Shown: in pieces, positions 1-10,500 of the stretch
How positions within the stretch are numbered: the first letter of the stretch is position 1
Layout: every line of letters begins with the position of its first letter
DNA from: Helicobacter saguini
GTDB taxonomy: Bacteria; Campylobacterota; Campylobacteria; Campylobacterales; Helicobacteraceae
Length of the DNA: 64,000 bases
Direction: 5' to 3'
Assembly (NCBI RefSeq): GCF_000762875.2
Contig: NZ_JRMP02000005.1
Span: forward strand, 62,001 to 126,000
Notes under the pieces: generated by a model
Databases searched by the model: none
What the model saw: the letters and a program-made list of their open reading frames with translations, nothing else
What the model was told of the DNA's origin: nothing
Made by a program: the position numbers and the translations under genes

Positions 1-16
1 GGGGGGGGGGGGGGGG
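1..16 (+). repeat. poly-G tract, at least 16 G, in coding sequence
   Basis: A run of 16 G opens the window and may continue upstream. Read in the frame of the gene that follows it encodes glycines and stays open. In the frame starting at base 17 it is followed at once by TAA. This layout is typical of slipped-strand phase variation. Confidence 0.8.
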
Positions 17-1590
17 TAATCCTTCGCTTTAAAATTAAGAAAATAAAAAAGATTCTAGAAAAAAGAGATTTAGCGGAAAAATTTAGCGATTTAAATCATA
101 AAAATATAAAAAAGGCGTTAAAGGAATTGCTCCCAGCCTTTAAAGATTCTAAGCAAAATATAGAATCTAAAGATTCTAAAACCTACACATTTTTAAGCTC
201 CTTTCTTTATGTTCTAAAGATTCTAAACCCAAAAAATATAGAATCTTTTTTAGATTCTAAAGATTTTAAGGAAAAATATATCGATAAAAATCATCCTTTT
301 CCGCCGCTAACTAACCCAGATTCTATAAATTATGAGAAATTGCCTCCAAAAATTGCATGGTGTTTAAACATTCCTTTGCCAAATAATTATGAATTTATTT
401 TCCTTACAAATGGGGCGAGTGCTAGTGATGTAACGATTTTTTGGATGAAAAAATCAAATATCAATACGACAGAATGCTGGATGCAAGATATTGATAAATA
501 TATTGCTAGTTATGAGCTGCTCCTAAGTCATAAGGGCGAGTATAATGCGCTAAATTTCACCGAAAAAACAAGAAAAACTATGTTTTTAATCAACAAACCA
601 GCAAGGCTATATTATATCGTGCGTGACCCAATTAGCCGTTATCGCGTGGGTGTAAATCATCTAAGGCTTGAGCTGATACAAAACTTAAGAGCTGAAAATC
701 CGCTTAGCAATCGCTTCAATCTAACCTGTGATTACAAGAATATTTTTGTGGATTTTATATACTGGTTTAACACGAAAACGCCGCAATTAAGCACATTGAC
801 AAATAAATATGTGGAAGCGATAAATACTTATATTGTGTTTAGTAGTGTATTTAATAGGCTTAAAAATTTGGGGCTAGTTGATGATATTTATGTGGCGGAT
901 TTTAATGATTTTTTGCCGCAGAGTGCGTATAGGACTTTTTGCAGAGTTGGGGAGCATTTTGGCTTTAAAGCATGTGAGGATTTGCAATATTATATTGATA
1001 AAAAATGGGGCGATGTAGCGCCATATATGCCTGTAACTTTACACGCAAATAGTTATGATATTCCTAATTTATTTTTACAAGGCAAGGCTGGGCGACAAGG
1101 TTTAGAATCTTTGGGGCTAAATGAATGGAATCTAAAGCCTTTAGATTCCATAAATAAGACTATTAGAGAAGCAGAGAACCTTGATATTCACATCGGGCTT
1201 TATGATGATTTTAAAAACACACCAAATGTGATTGATATTACTAGCGAATTTTTTAGTCAAAAAATTATAATAGATAGAACTAGCCTTTATATCTATATTA
1301 GCAAAAATGATATTAAGATTCTAAAAAATAATGAAAAATTGTATGAAGCCTGTGGAATCTATTTGCGTGGATATATACAAGCCCTAGAATCTAGAATCAA
1401 AGAAATACAAAAAAATATAATAAGAGAGCCACAAATATTAGAATATTTAGAATCTAATGAAACTTTAAGAGCTGAAATAAAGAATTTATTTGACAAAGAA
1501 TTAGCCTATTTTAAAAAAAACTATCCGCACATTGTAGATACTTGGCAATATTACAAAGAGTTTGAAAAGATGTGTGGGGAAAAATATTAA
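1..1590 (+). CDS. sulfotransferase-like / DUF2972-type protein, 5' end cut by window, phase-variable
   Basis: The frame is open from base 1 through the poly-G tract to a TAA at 1588-1590, so the TTG at 127 is not the true start and the N-terminus lies outside the window. The middle of the protein holds the pair TNGASASD and, about 75 residues later, VRDPISRYRVGVNH. The second resembles the 3'-phosphate-binding RDP..R segment of sulfotransferases and what I recall of the DUF2972 family, common in homopolymer-switched Campylobacter and Helicobacter genes. The stretch at 140-270 codes for low-complexity DSK/ESK sequence. A methyltransferase gene follows 28 bp downstream with a good ribosome site (AAGGAG), so the two probably form one surface-modification unit. 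The substrate cannot be told from the sequence. Confidence 0.55.
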   Translation, partial: GGGGGVILRFKIKKIKKILEKRDLAEKFSDLNHKNIKKALKELLPAFKDSKQNIESKDSKTYTFLSSFLYVLKILNPKNIESFLDSKDFKEKYIDKNHPFPPLTNPDSINYEKLPPKIAWCLNIPLPNNYEFIFLTNGASASDVTIFWMKKSNINTTECWMQDIDKYIASYELLLSHKGEYNALNFTEKTRKTMFLINKPARLYYIVRDPISRYRVGVNHLRLELIQNLRAENPLSNRFNLTCDYKNIFVDFIYWFNTKTPQLSTLTNKYVEAINTYIVFSSVFNRLKNLGLVDDIYVADFNDFLPQSAYRTFCRVGEHFGFKACEDLQYYIDKKWGDVAPYMPVTLHANSYDIPNLFLQGKAGRQGLESLGLNEWNLKPLDSINKTIREAENLDIHIGLYDDFKNTPNVIDITSEFFSQKIIIDRTSLYIYISKNDIKILKNNEKLYEACGIYLRGYIQALESRIKEIQKNIIREPQILEYLESNETLRAEIKNLFDKELAYFKKNYPHIVDTWQYYKEFEKMCGEKY

Positions 1591-1618
1591 AAAATTTATC
1601 TTAGTTTAAGGAGAAAAT

Positions 1619-2556
1619 ATGTCAGTTTATGATGAAGAATTTTACAAAGGACAAAAAGATTCTAGCTATGAATCTGCTAAGGCTATGCTAGATGAGATTA
1701 AAGGGTATTTACCGCACATTAATAGCGTGATAGATGTGGGCTGTGGCGTTGGCACTTGGCTTAAGGCGTGGAAATGTATGAGTAATAATAGTGCTGTTTC
1801 TACGGGGGGGGGGGTGATAGCCCTTTAGGCAAAACGCAAGATTTTATAGATGAGAATATACCAAAGGATTATTTACAAGATTCTAAGAATCCAAATGATA
1901 AAAATATAGAATCTAAATTGCAAAAATTAAAAATCTTTGGCATTGATGGCAATGATGTGGATTCTAGCCTTTTTTATATTGATAAAAAGTTTTATAGGAA
2001 AGTAGATTTAACGCAGGATTTTAGGCAGATTCTAAAGCAAATAGAAATTGAGAGCGGTGCTAAAAAGTTTGATTTAGCGGAAAGTTTAGAAGTAGCCGAG
2101 CATTTGCATAAAGAATATGCTAGGAATTTTGTCTCACTTTTAACAAGTTTGAGCGATATTGTGCTATTTTATGCAGCTATTCCTTTTCAAGGTGGGACAA
2201 ATCATTTTAATGAGCAGCCACCTAGCTACTGGGCAAAATATTTTAAGGAATTTGACTTTGTATGCTTTGATTTTCGCAATAAAGTGTGGGAAAATAAAAA
2301 AATAGCCTGTTATTATCGCCAAAATGTCCTGCTTTTCGCACATAAATCTAAGCGTGAATTATTAGAATCTAAGGGCTTAAAAATGGTGGAAAATCCCATG
2401 CACTTAGTGCATTATGAGGGCTATGAATGGAAAGATTATCAGCTAACTGAAGCAACCAAAAAGTTAGAAAAATTAGAATATTTCTATAAACGTTCCCTTC
2501 GCTACTACATCCGCCATCCAAAAAAGATTCTAAGTATATTTTCAAAAAATAAGTAA
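1619..2556 (+). CDS. SAM-dependent methyltransferase, phase-variable, OFF as sequenced
   Basis: Two reading frames make up one gene. The first (1619-1828) carries the SAM-binding motif I, VIDVGCGVGTWLKAW, then enters an 11-G tract at 1804-1814 and stops at the TAG at 1826. The second frame is open straight through the tract (GDSPLGKTQD...) to TAA at 2556 and carries the rest of a class I methyltransferase: FGIDGND, ESLEVAEHLH, AAIPFQGGTNHFNEQ. Joining them needs one more G (12) or two fewer (9), giving about 312 residues. The third frame meets TGA directly after the tract. The family resembles methyltransferases of Campylobacter surface-glycan loci; the target is unknown. It is preceded by AAGGAG and lies just after a sulfotransferase-like gene. 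Confidence 0.75.
1804..1814 (+). repeat. poly-G tract (11 G), phase switch, OFF state
   Basis: Eleven G residues sit inside the methyltransferase gene. The 5' and 3' parts of the gene are in different frames on either side of it, and 12 or 9 G would join them. TGATAG follows the tract directly. Confidence 0.85.
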
Positions 2557-2635
2557 TTTTATAGAATCTGCGTTTATACTTTCATTTCATTTTAAAGGTA
2601 AAATAATGGTTTTGATTTATAAAATCTAGATTCTA

Positions 2636-3901
2636 TCACTCCACAATAATCTCGCTGTCATAAGTGAGTTCGCTTGATTTTACCGCCACCATTTTAGAAT
2701 CTGATATGCCGATATTAACCTTAATCGCGCGTGGAGTGTTATTTTCTAGCACCCACACTTGCCCTTCTTGCATAGAATCTGTGCTTTGAGCGGCGGCTAC
2801 TTTATCGCGTTTTGGGCGGGGCGGGGGTCCTACCATCAAAGGATTTGAGCTATTTTTCGCACCTTTAGAACCTTTAGAGCCGCCAGAGCCACTAGATTCA
2901 GGACTATAAAATATCGCCGCTATCGGCACTAGCATCGCATCCTTATCACTTGCCACCTTGATACTTGCAGTCGCATTCATCCCCGGTTTCAGTAGCAAAT
3001 TCTCATTATCAACATAAATTTTTGTCTCATAGCTAGTGATGTTATCAGTCGTGGTGCTGGCGAAATTGACCCTATCAACCTTTGCGTGAAACTCTTTATT
3101 TGGATACGCATCCACGCTAAAACTCGCCTCCTGCCCCTCGCGCACCTTGCCGATGTCAGATTCTGAGATATTTACCACAAGGTTCATTTCTTTTAGATTT
3201 TCGGCAAGTTTGAAAAGTGTTGGCGTTTGAAAATTCGCCGCCACGGTTTGCCCAAGGCTAATGCTACGCTCCAAAATAATGCCATCAATCGGGCTTTTTA
3301 TAATGCTATTTTGCAAATCAATCTTACTTGCAGAAAGGCTTGTTTGAATCTGATTTAGACTTGCTTGCTTTATTTTTATATCGGCTTGTTGTGCCAAATA
3401 CTCCATTTTCGCATTTTGCAAGTCAAGCTGGCTAGGGCTGCGTCCGCCTGTTGCCTCATATAGCTTTTGCTGCTGCTCGTAAGTCCATTTTTTCTGCTCC
3501 AAAGTAACCTTAGAAGATTCCAAATTCGCCTTAGCACTCTGCAACTGCGCCTCAAATCCTGCCAAAGTTTGATTTAGCTTATTTGGGTTAATTTCAGCCA
3601 ACACTTGACCTTTTTTTACCGCGTCATTGACATCGACATAAAGGCGATAAATCGTGCCTGAAATCTGGCTACCGACCTCGACTTCATTTGTCGGCGAGAG
3701 TGTGCCTGTGGCAGAAATTGTTTGCGTTATGTTGCCCTTTGTAGGCTTTGTGGTTTTGTATGTGATTTTGTCGGTATCTCGCAGGGAAAAATATGCGATT
3801 AGGGCAATTATCACGGCTATCACAAGGGCGAAAATCACAATATTTTTGATATTTTTTGCCTTTGGCGTAATGGTGTTATACATTTCCTCTTTGGTTGTCA
3901 T
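2636..3901 (-). CDS. periplasmic adaptor of MacA/HlyD type
   Basis: This is a 421-residue membrane fusion protein that would link an inner-membrane exporter to an outer-membrane channel. One N-terminal membrane segment (about residues 20-40) is followed by the lipoyl half-motif (TLSPTNEVEVGSQISGTI), a long Gln/Ala/Lys-rich helical hairpin (about residues 110-190) with TGGRSPSQLDLQ as in MacA, the second lipoyl half (SPIDGIILERSISLGQTV) and a beta-barrel domain. A Ser/Gly/Pro-rich loop near residues 333-368 (SSGSGGSKGSKGAK) is unusual. No MacB-like ATPase/permease or TolC gene is next to it. The upstream neighbour is an ABC binding protein 157 bp away and the downstream neighbour is convergent, so its partner must be elsewhere. 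The family is clear; MacA versus another RND/ABC adaptor is less so. Confidence 0.8.
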   Translation of the reverse strand: MTTKEEMYNTITPKAKNIKNIVIFALVIAVIIALIAYFSLRDTDKITYKTTKPTKGNITQTISATGTLSPTNEVEVGSQISGTIYRLYVDVNDAVKKGQVLAEINPNKLNQTLAGFEAQLQSAKANLESSKVTLEQKKWTYEQQQKLYEATGGRSPSQLDLQNAKMEYLAQQADIKIKQASLNQIQTSLSASKIDLQNSIIKSPIDGIILERSISLGQTVAANFQTPTLFKLAENLKEMNLVVNISESDIGKVREGQEASFSVDAYPNKEFHAKVDRVNFASTTTDNITSYETKIYVDNENLLLKPGMNATASIKVASDKDAMLVPIAAIFYSPESSGSGGSKGSKGAKNSSNPLMVGPPPRPKRDKVAAAQSTDSMQEGQVWVLENNTPRAIKVNIGISDSKMVAVKSSELTYDSEIIVE

Positions 3902-4058
3902 TCTTATTTACAGCCTTTATTTTGAATATAACTTTTATGTTTAGAATCTTAGCAGAAAAATTTTAGATTCTGTGGTGGTTTTTGTGAATTAAAACAATAA
4001 ATAATCTTAGTATTAAAACAAAACATATAAATTTAACATAAAAAAAACAAAGTCCAAA

Positions 4059-5006
4059 TTACCCCTTATACACACTATCTAAAAAGCTAGAATCTATAAA
4101 ATTATCTACGTTAAAATTGCCTAGATTCAAATCTTTTGCATTTTTGGCAATTAAGGCTACCTCATCTTGTTGTAATTTTAAATGTTTATAAATTACTCTA
4201 TCTTTTTGCTTTAATAAAGCATCGATAATTTCAGGCTTTTGCCCTAAAAATTGCTTAGAAATTTCGCTTGCTTTGCTAGGATTATTTGTAATAAAATTTG
4301 CTGCATTTACAAAGCTTGAGACAAGATTAGTCGCTAGATTCTTATCGCTATAAAGATTCTCACTAGCACAAAATAGGCAGCAAATATGATTTGCCCGAAT
4401 ATCTTTGCTAAGGATTAAAACCCTGCCAACGCCGATAGTTTGTGCCTGAATAGCAAAAGGCTCGGCGACTATAAAAGCATCAATACCCCCTGTGGCAAGC
4501 TGGGCTACCATCTCAGTTGGCGACATATCAATTAGCTTTACGTCTTTTAAATCAATATTATTTTTCGCTAAAAGCTCACATAAAAGTATGTAATGTATCG
4601 AAAATCTCGATGGAATAGCAATCTTTGACCCCTTAAGCTTAGATACATTATCAATATTTCCCTTGCTTGAAACAACTAAGGCACTGCCGTTTCTATGTGC
4701 TGCCATTAAGGCTTTAATTTTCACGCCTTGTGCATGGATTTTTAACGCCAAAGGAGCAAGCAAAAACGCCCCATCAATCGCCCCAGAGCTAAACGCCTGT
4801 GCTATATCAGCCCAAGATGCGAATTTTAAATGTGTAAATTTTTGCTTAGAATCTGGCAGGGCATTTGCGATAATTACTAAGTGGTCAGTGATAGGCAAGT
4901 AGCCGATTTTTACATCATTTGCGCCTTGTAAATTGTTTAATAAACCAAATAATCCTAAGGTTAAAATTGAGCCTTGTTTTAAAAATATTCGTCTATTAGA
5001 TTCCAT
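4059..5006 (-). CDS. NrtA/SsuA-like ABC transporter substrate-binding protein
   Basis: This 315-residue periplasmic binding protein has a twin-arginine-type leader (NRRIFLKQG followed by a hydrophobic stretch ending in NNLQGA). The body has the nitrate/sulfonate/taurine (NMT1-like) fold signature: KIGYLPITDHLVIIAN, FASWADIAQAFSSGAIDGAFLLAPLAL, LKGSKIAIPSRFSIHYILL, and TGGIDAFIVAEPFAIQAQ. Proteins with this start (IGYLPITDH) include CmpA/NrtA-type receptors. No ABC ATPase or permease gene is adjacent, which is unusual for the family. A ligand cannot be assigned. It lies 157 bp upstream of the adaptor gene on the same strand, and 222 bp separate it from the divergent glyQ. Confidence 0.75.
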   Translation of the reverse strand: MESNRRIFLKQGSILTLGLFGLLNNLQGANDVKIGYLPITDHLVIIANALPDSKQKFTHLKFASWADIAQAFSSGAIDGAFLLAPLALKIHAQGVKIKALMAAHRNGSALVVSSKGNIDNVSKLKGSKIAIPSRFSIHYILLCELLAKNNIDLKDVKLIDMSPTEMVAQLATGGIDAFIVAEPFAIQAQTIGVGRVLILSKDIRANHICCLFCASENLYSDKNLATNLVSSFVNAANFITNNPSKASEISKQFLGQKPEIIDALLKQKDRVIYKHLKLQQDEVALIAKNAKDLNLGNFNVDNFIDSSFLDSVYKG

Positions 5007-5228
5007 AAATATCCTTTAATATAAAAATTTTATACATTACATTATACATAAATAAAATTAATATTTTTACTAATATTTGTTATTTTGAAGTAATGTATAG
5101 TTATGAAATTTGGAAGTTTTATTGATTATTCTTAAAATGCAGTATTTTAATATAAAATTAAAATATTATTGATAGAATCTGCTTTATAGAATCTACTTTC
5201 AAAAAACCTTTATAAAAGGACAAAAACC

Positions 5229-6146
5229 ATGCTAACTTTCTCACAAATCATACTAAATTTGCAGAGCTTTTGGGCTAATGCAAAATTCAAAGATAGCCTA
5301 GGAAATGACAGCGGATGCGTGATTTTGCAGCCTTATGATATTCCTGCTGGCGCTGGGACTTTCCACCCTGCCACATTGCTAAGAAGCCTAGATAAAACGC
5401 CCTGGGCAGTAGCTTATGTAGCGCCATCAAGACGCCCCACAGATGGCAGATATGGCGAAAATCCAAATAGGCTAGGCAGCTACTATCAGTTTCAGGTGCT
5501 TGTAAAGCCTTCGCCTAGCAACATTCAGGACTTATATTTGCAGAGTTTGGAGGCACTTGGCTTAGATTTAAGCAAGCATGATGTGCGATTTGTCGAGGAT
5601 AACTGGGAGTCGCCAACCCTTGGTGCGTGGGGGCTAGGCTGGGAAGTGTGGCTGGATGGTATGGAGGTGACGCAATTTACTTACTTTCAGCAAGTGGGCG
5701 GCATTCCCTGCGAGAGCGTTAGCGTGGAGATTACCTATGGCATTGAGCGCCTGGCGATGTATATTCAGGGCGTGGAGAACATTTTTGAGATTAAATGGAA
5801 TGATTGTATGACTTATGCGGATGTGCATTTGCAGGGCGAATACGAGTTTTCAAAATACAATTTTGAGGTCGCGGTTACAAAGTTTCTTTTTGATAGTTTT
5901 TATAATATGCAGCTTGAGGCGTCTCGGTGCGTGGATGCGGGGCTGCCCTTGCCTGCGTATGATTACACAATGCTAAGCAGCCATTTTTTTAATGTTTTGG
6001 ACGCACGTCGTGCTATATCAGTGGCTCAAAGGCAGGATTTTATACTAAAAATTCGCGAACTAGCAAAAGCGTGCGCCGTGCTTTACAAAGAGCAAGAGGG
6101 AGAACGCACAAATCGTTTAAATTTTACTAAGGGCTTAGAATCTTAA
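5229..6146 (+). CDS. glyQ: glycyl-tRNA synthetase alpha subunit
   Basis: This is the catalytic alpha subunit of the heterotetrameric glycyl-tRNA synthetase, which charges tRNA-Gly with glycine. Its 305 residues match the usual length of about 290-305. Family blocks are all present: [79 protein letters not shown] and [18 protein letters not shown]. The beta subunit gene (glyS) is not adjacent; the downstream gene is sucC on the opposite strand. An AAAGGA ribosome site lies 8 bp before the ATG. Unlike many neighbours it has no DSK/ESK insert. Confidence 0.96.
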   Translation: MLTFSQIILNLQSFWANAKFKDSLGNDSGCVILQPYDIPAGAGTFHPATLLRSLDKTPWAVAYVAPSRRPTDGRYGENPNRLGSYYQFQVLVKPSPSNIQDLYLQSLEALGLDLSKHDVRFVEDNWESPTLGAWGLGWEVWLDGMEVTQFTYFQQVGGIPCESVSVEITYGIERLAMYIQGVENIFEIKWNDCMTYADVHLQGEYEFSKYNFEVAVTKFLFDSFYNMQLEASRCVDAGLPLPAYDYTMLSSHFFNVLDARRAISVAQRQDFILKIRELAKACAVLYKEQEGERTNRLNFTKGLES

Positions 6147-6223
6147 CAGATTCTAATCTTAGAATTATAAGTATTTATACAAATGATTCATAATATTTAC
6201 TTACCAAAATAAATATTTAGATT

Positions 6224-7402
6224 CTATGCGGTTTTAGACTCTTTTGCGGCGGCTACCGCCTTTTTAGCGCCATCTCGTAGGTCTGTGGCAGGTATTAGAT
6301 TTGGAATATTTGCATTTTTTAGAATCTCGCGCGCTTTAGCAGCATTTGTCCCATCAAGTCGCACGATTACAGGGACATTTACCTTTGTGATTTTAGTCGC
6401 TTCAATTATGCCCTCCGCGACCCTATCGCACTGCACGATGCCACCAAAAATATTCACAAAAATCGCCCTTACATTGCTATCACGCAAGATTATCTCAAAG
6501 CCTTTTGCCACGCTTTTAGCATTCGCCCCGCCCCCTACATCAAGGAAGTTTGCTGGCTCACCACCCTCATATTTGATAATATCCATAGTCGCCATCGCAA
6601 GCCCCGCGCCATTTACCATACAGCCGACATTTCCCTCTAGCTTAATGTAGTTTAGGCTGCTTTGGCTCGCCTCAATCTCGCTAGGCTCTTCAGCCGTAAA
6701 ATCACGCATAATGCCGATGTCAGGATGGCGAAAAAGCGCGTTATTATCAAAGGCAAGCTTGGCATCAAGCGCGACAAACTCGCCCTCTGCGCTCAAAATC
6801 ATAGGGTTAATCTCCACTTGCTCGGCATCCTCGTTGATAAAGACATTATAAAGCGCGTTTGCAAAGGCGTGAAAGCCCTTTTGCTGCGTTTTATCAAGCC
6901 CTAAGCCAAGTGCTAGCTCAAGCGAGTGAAACGGACAAAAGCCAATTGTCGGGTCAATGGGGACTTTGATAATCTTTTCTGGGCTTTTTGTGGCGATTTC
7001 TTCGATTTCCATCCCACCCTCGCTACTTGCGATAAATATGGGCATCTCAAGCGTTCTATCAAGCACCAAAGCGATGTAGTATTCCTTTTTGATGTTTAGC
7101 CCTTGCTCGACATAGACTTGCATTACTTTTTTGCCTTTTGGTCCTGTTTGCTTCGTTACGATTGTCATTCCTAGAATGGAATCTGTGTATTGCAACACCT
7201 CGTCCATATTTTTGGCGATTTTTACGCCGCCGCCCTTGCCGCGACCGCCTGCTAAGACTTGCGCCTTTATCGCCCATACATTGCCACCGACTTCATTTGC
7301 AATCGCTCTTGCTTCATAGCCATTGTGCGCTATTCGCCCACGCGGGACATTTACGCCATATTTTTTTAGAATCTGCTTACCTTGATACTCGTGGATGTTC
7401 AT
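6224..7402 (-). CDS. sucC: succinyl-CoA synthetase beta subunit (ADP-forming)
   Basis: The TCA-cycle enzyme interconverts succinyl-CoA and succinate with ATP formation. The frame is open further upstream to 7852, but the ATG at 7402 is chosen because it begins the family's N-terminus (MNIHEYQGKQILKKYGV) and has AAGGAG before it; this gives 392 residues against about 388 in E. coli. The ATP-grasp loop AGGRGKGGGV is at residues 51-60, and GNVGCMVNGAGLAMATMD and FVNIFGGIVQCDRVA form the C-terminal ligase domain. The alpha subunit gene sucD normally follows, but here the next gene is glyQ in convergent orientation, so sucC is separated from its partner. Confidence 0.95.
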   Translation of the reverse strand: MNIHEYQGKQILKKYGVNVPRGRIAHNGYEARAIANEVGGNVWAIKAQVLAGGRGKGGGVKIAKNMDEVLQYTDSILGMTIVTKQTGPKGKKVMQVYVEQGLNIKKEYYIALVLDRTLEMPIFIASSEGGMEIEEIATKSPEKIIKVPIDPTIGFCPFHSLELALGLGLDKTQQKGFHAFANALYNVFINEDAEQVEINPMILSAEGEFVALDAKLAFDNNALFRHPDIGIMRDFTAEEPSEIEASQSSLNYIKLEGNVGCMVNGAGLAMATMDIIKYEGGEPANFLDVGGGANAKSVAKGFEIILRDSNVRAIFVNIFGGIVQCDRVAEGIIEATKITKVNVPVIVRLDGTNAAKAREILKNANIPNLIPATDLRDGAKKAVAAAKESKTA

Positions 7403-7476
7403 GTTTTGCTCCTTTTTGTGCTTGTAAAATAGTAATGATTCTATGTTAATGTTATTAAATCTGCATGTAATTTTTA

Positions 7477-7482
7477 TATAAT
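7477..7482 (+). promoter_or_regulatory. TATAAT -10 element
   Basis: An exact TATAAT lies 27 bp before the ATG of the PEP-utilising enzyme gene, in a T-rich stretch. Helicobacter promoters often lack a clear -35, and none is obvious here. Confidence 0.5.
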
Positions 7483-7508
7483 ATTGCTTTTTTATAAAAG
7501 GACTTGAA

Positions 7509-10500
7509 ATGAAGTTGGAATCTAAGGCGCTGAATTTGCTTAATTTATCAAGGTTGGGGTTAAAGAGTGCGAAGATTGCGCCACTTTTTATTACAAATTT
7601 TAAGGAATTTATGGAATCTAAAGAACGCGTTTTAGATTCTATTGCAAAGCTAAAGGCTAAGAAATTAATAATTCGCTCAAGTTCAAGCAGTGAAGATTCG
7701 GCTGAAAAGTCAAATGCGGGGGCTTTTCTTAGTATTGCAAATGTGGATTCTAGTGATTCTAAAGCGATTTGTGAAGCGATTAAAAAAGTCGCAGATTCTA
7801 TGCCTAGCAAGACAGATTCTATCCTTATACAAGAAATGCTTGAAAATATCACAATGTGTGGCGTTGCCTTTAGCGTGGATAAGGATAATCTCTCGCCTTA
7901 CTTTTGCGTGCAGTATGATAAAAGCGGCTCTCATGACAGCGTTACAAGCGGGAGTTCAAATGATATTATTAGTTATTTTGAGTATAGGAATGTGGGGGAA
8001 TTGCCGCATTTAGATTCTAAAAAAACAAATGTAGATTGCCACGAATTTGCTAATGTAAATTTTCGCAATGACATAGCCTGCCGCCCCACTAATATAGAAT
8101 CTAATTTAAAAGATTCTAAAAAAGATTCTAAAAACCTATCGCCCACCCACCGCCCTATTATTAATAATATAGAATCTAAAAACCAAACGCCTGTCCGCCA
8201 CCCTTTTAGTAGTATAGATTTTATAGAATCTAGCGATATAGCCGAGATGAAGCAAGTTATAAATTTAATTAAAGAGTTAGAATCTATTTATAAAAATCAT
8301 TTTTTGGATATTGAATTTGCGTTTGTGGAGACTAAAGATTCTAATTTTATAGAATCTAAAAGCCAAGATTCTAAAAAAGATTCTAAAAAATCACAGAATC
8401 TAAATTGCAAAGATTCTAAAGATTCTAAGAAAAAACAGAATCTAGATTCTAAAACCCAAATGTCCGCCCACCACCCTATTATTAACAATGTAGATTCTAA
8501 AAACCAAACGCTTACCCACCACCCTTTTAGTAGTGTAGATTCTAAAAAATCCGCCCAACGCACTATTAATATAGAATCTAAAAGCCAAGATTCTATCCTA
8601 AACGCCGCCAACCACCCTATTATTAATAATATAGAATCTAAAAAATCCACTAAGCACATTATCAATATAGATTCTAAAGAAAACATAGAATCTAAAAGCC
8701 TATCGCCCACCCACCACCCTATTATTAAAAACACCGCCCACGCTACCAAAACCCTTTACCTTTTACAAGTGCGCTCTATTGTGACTAAGAATAAACAAAA
8801 TCTATTTGACAAACTCCCAGCCGATGCACTTTTTCGCCTTTATAAACGTTTTAATTCCCTGCAAACAAAGCGTCCGCATATTCTAGGCGATAGGGCAATC
8901 TTTGGCGTGATGCCTGATTGGAATCCAGCCGAGATTATAGGGCTGCGACCAAAGCGACTTGCATTTAGCCTTTATAAAGAAATAATCACTGATAGTATTT
9001 GGGCGTATCAGCGTGATAATTACGGCTATAAAGATTTGCGTAGCCATCCGCTTATGCACTCCTTTTTAGGCATTCCCTACATTGATGTGCGGCTAAGTTT
9101 CAACTCTTTTATCCCAAAAAAGCTAGATTCTAAAATCGCCGAAAAACTTGTCAATTACTACATTAATACCCTTGCTAAAAACCCTAATTTGCACGATAAA
9201 GTCGAGTTTGAGATTGTCTTTTCATGCTATGATTTAAACGCGGCTGCTAAGCTAAAACGTTTGCAAAATCACGGCTTTAATGATAATGAGATTAAGCGGC
9301 TTGAGTTTAGTCTTTTGGAGCTTACAAATAGCATTTTAAATGAGCAAAATGGGCTTTATAAACGCGATATGGAACGTGTCGCAAGGCTAGATTCTAAGTT
9401 TGCTAGTTTGAAAGATTCTAACTTGTCGCCTTATGATAAAATTTACTGGTTGCTTGAAGAGTGCAAAAGATATGGCACACTGCCCTTTGCTGGTGTGGCA
9501 AGGGCTGGATTTGTGGCTATGCAGCTTTTAAATTCGCTTGTTGAAATCGGCTTTCTTAGTGTGGATGAAAAAAACGCATTTTTAAACTCTTTGCATACTA
9601 TTTCTAAAAATCTTTCACTTAAAATTTCTCACTTAGATTCTAAAAATAAGGCGGCTTTTTTAAGGGAGTTTGGGCATTTACGCGCTGGGACTTATAATAT
9701 TTTAAGCCCTAGATATGATGAAGCTTTTGAGTCTTATTTTGAGATAGATTCTAATGTAATAAAAGGGTCGATAGATTCTATAGAATCTAAACCTACTAAA
9801 AATTTACAGAATCTAGATTCTAAAAAACCTTTCAAACTAGATTCTAAACGTCTTAAAAAACTAGATAATTTACTGCGTGAAAACGGCTTACTTATTACAG
9901 CTGATGGGCTTTTTTCTTTTTTTAAAAAGGCGATTGAAGGGCGTGAGTATGCAAAATTTAAATTTAGCAAACTTTTAAGTTATGCCATTGTCGTTATAGG
10001 GCAGCTTGGAGCACATTACGATATTTCTAAAGAAGATATGGCACACCTTGATATTCAAGATATTAGAATCTTGTATGCGAATCTTTTTTCGCAAAGCCCA
10101 AAAGTGCGTTTTTTAGAGCAAATAGCGGCAAATAAACAAGAATATGAGCTAACAAACGCGGTAAAACTCCCTGAACTTTTGTGTGAAAAAAGCCAGATTT
10201 TCCACTTTTTTGCCACTAGAAATATGGCAAATTTTATCACGCAAAAAAGTATCACGGCAAAAGTCGCCTTAGAATCTAGCAAAGATTTAAGCGGAAAAAT
10301 CGTGTTAATAAAATCCGCTGACCCAGGCTATGACTACATTTTCACTAAAAATATCGCCGGTTTCATCACTTGCTATGGCGGGGCAAACTCTCACATGGCA
10401 ATACGTGCAAGTGAATTAGCCCTGCCCGCTGTAATCGGCGTGGGCGAAGAAGCTTTCAATCTTTATACCAAAGCCAAAAAACTCCAAATCAACGCACAAG

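Larger units (their letters stand above)
8096..8740 (+). repeat. minisatellite-like insert of AGATTCTA/TAGAATCT units
   Basis: About 640 bp inside the PEP-utilising enzyme gene are built from two alternating units: AGATTCTAAA or TAGAATCTAAA (Asp-Ser-Lys, Glu-Ser-Lys) and a CACC-rich unit followed by CTATTATTAATAATATAG (His-Pro-Ile-Ile-Asn-Asn-Ile). About ten copies of the octamer fall in 8335-8455 alone. The insert keeps the frame and contains no stop codon. Confidence 0.85.

Noticed and set aside
127-129. TTG at 127 as the start of the first gene
   Set aside because: The frame is open back to base 1 through the poly-G tract, so the gene begins upstream of the window.
7403-7852. N-terminal extension of sucC from the long frame
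   Set aside because: It overlaps the divergent PEP-utilising gene and the promoter; ATG 7402 has a good ribosome site and matches the family start.
8096-8740. CRISPR-like array
   Set aside because: The repeats are short, irregularly spaced, vary in orientation and stay in frame within a coding gene; there are no unique spacers of constant size and no cas genes.
8297-8749. 150-codon antisense ORF over the repeat insert
   Set aside because: It is a shadow created by stop-free antisense reading of the octamer array and has no ribosome site or recognisable domain.
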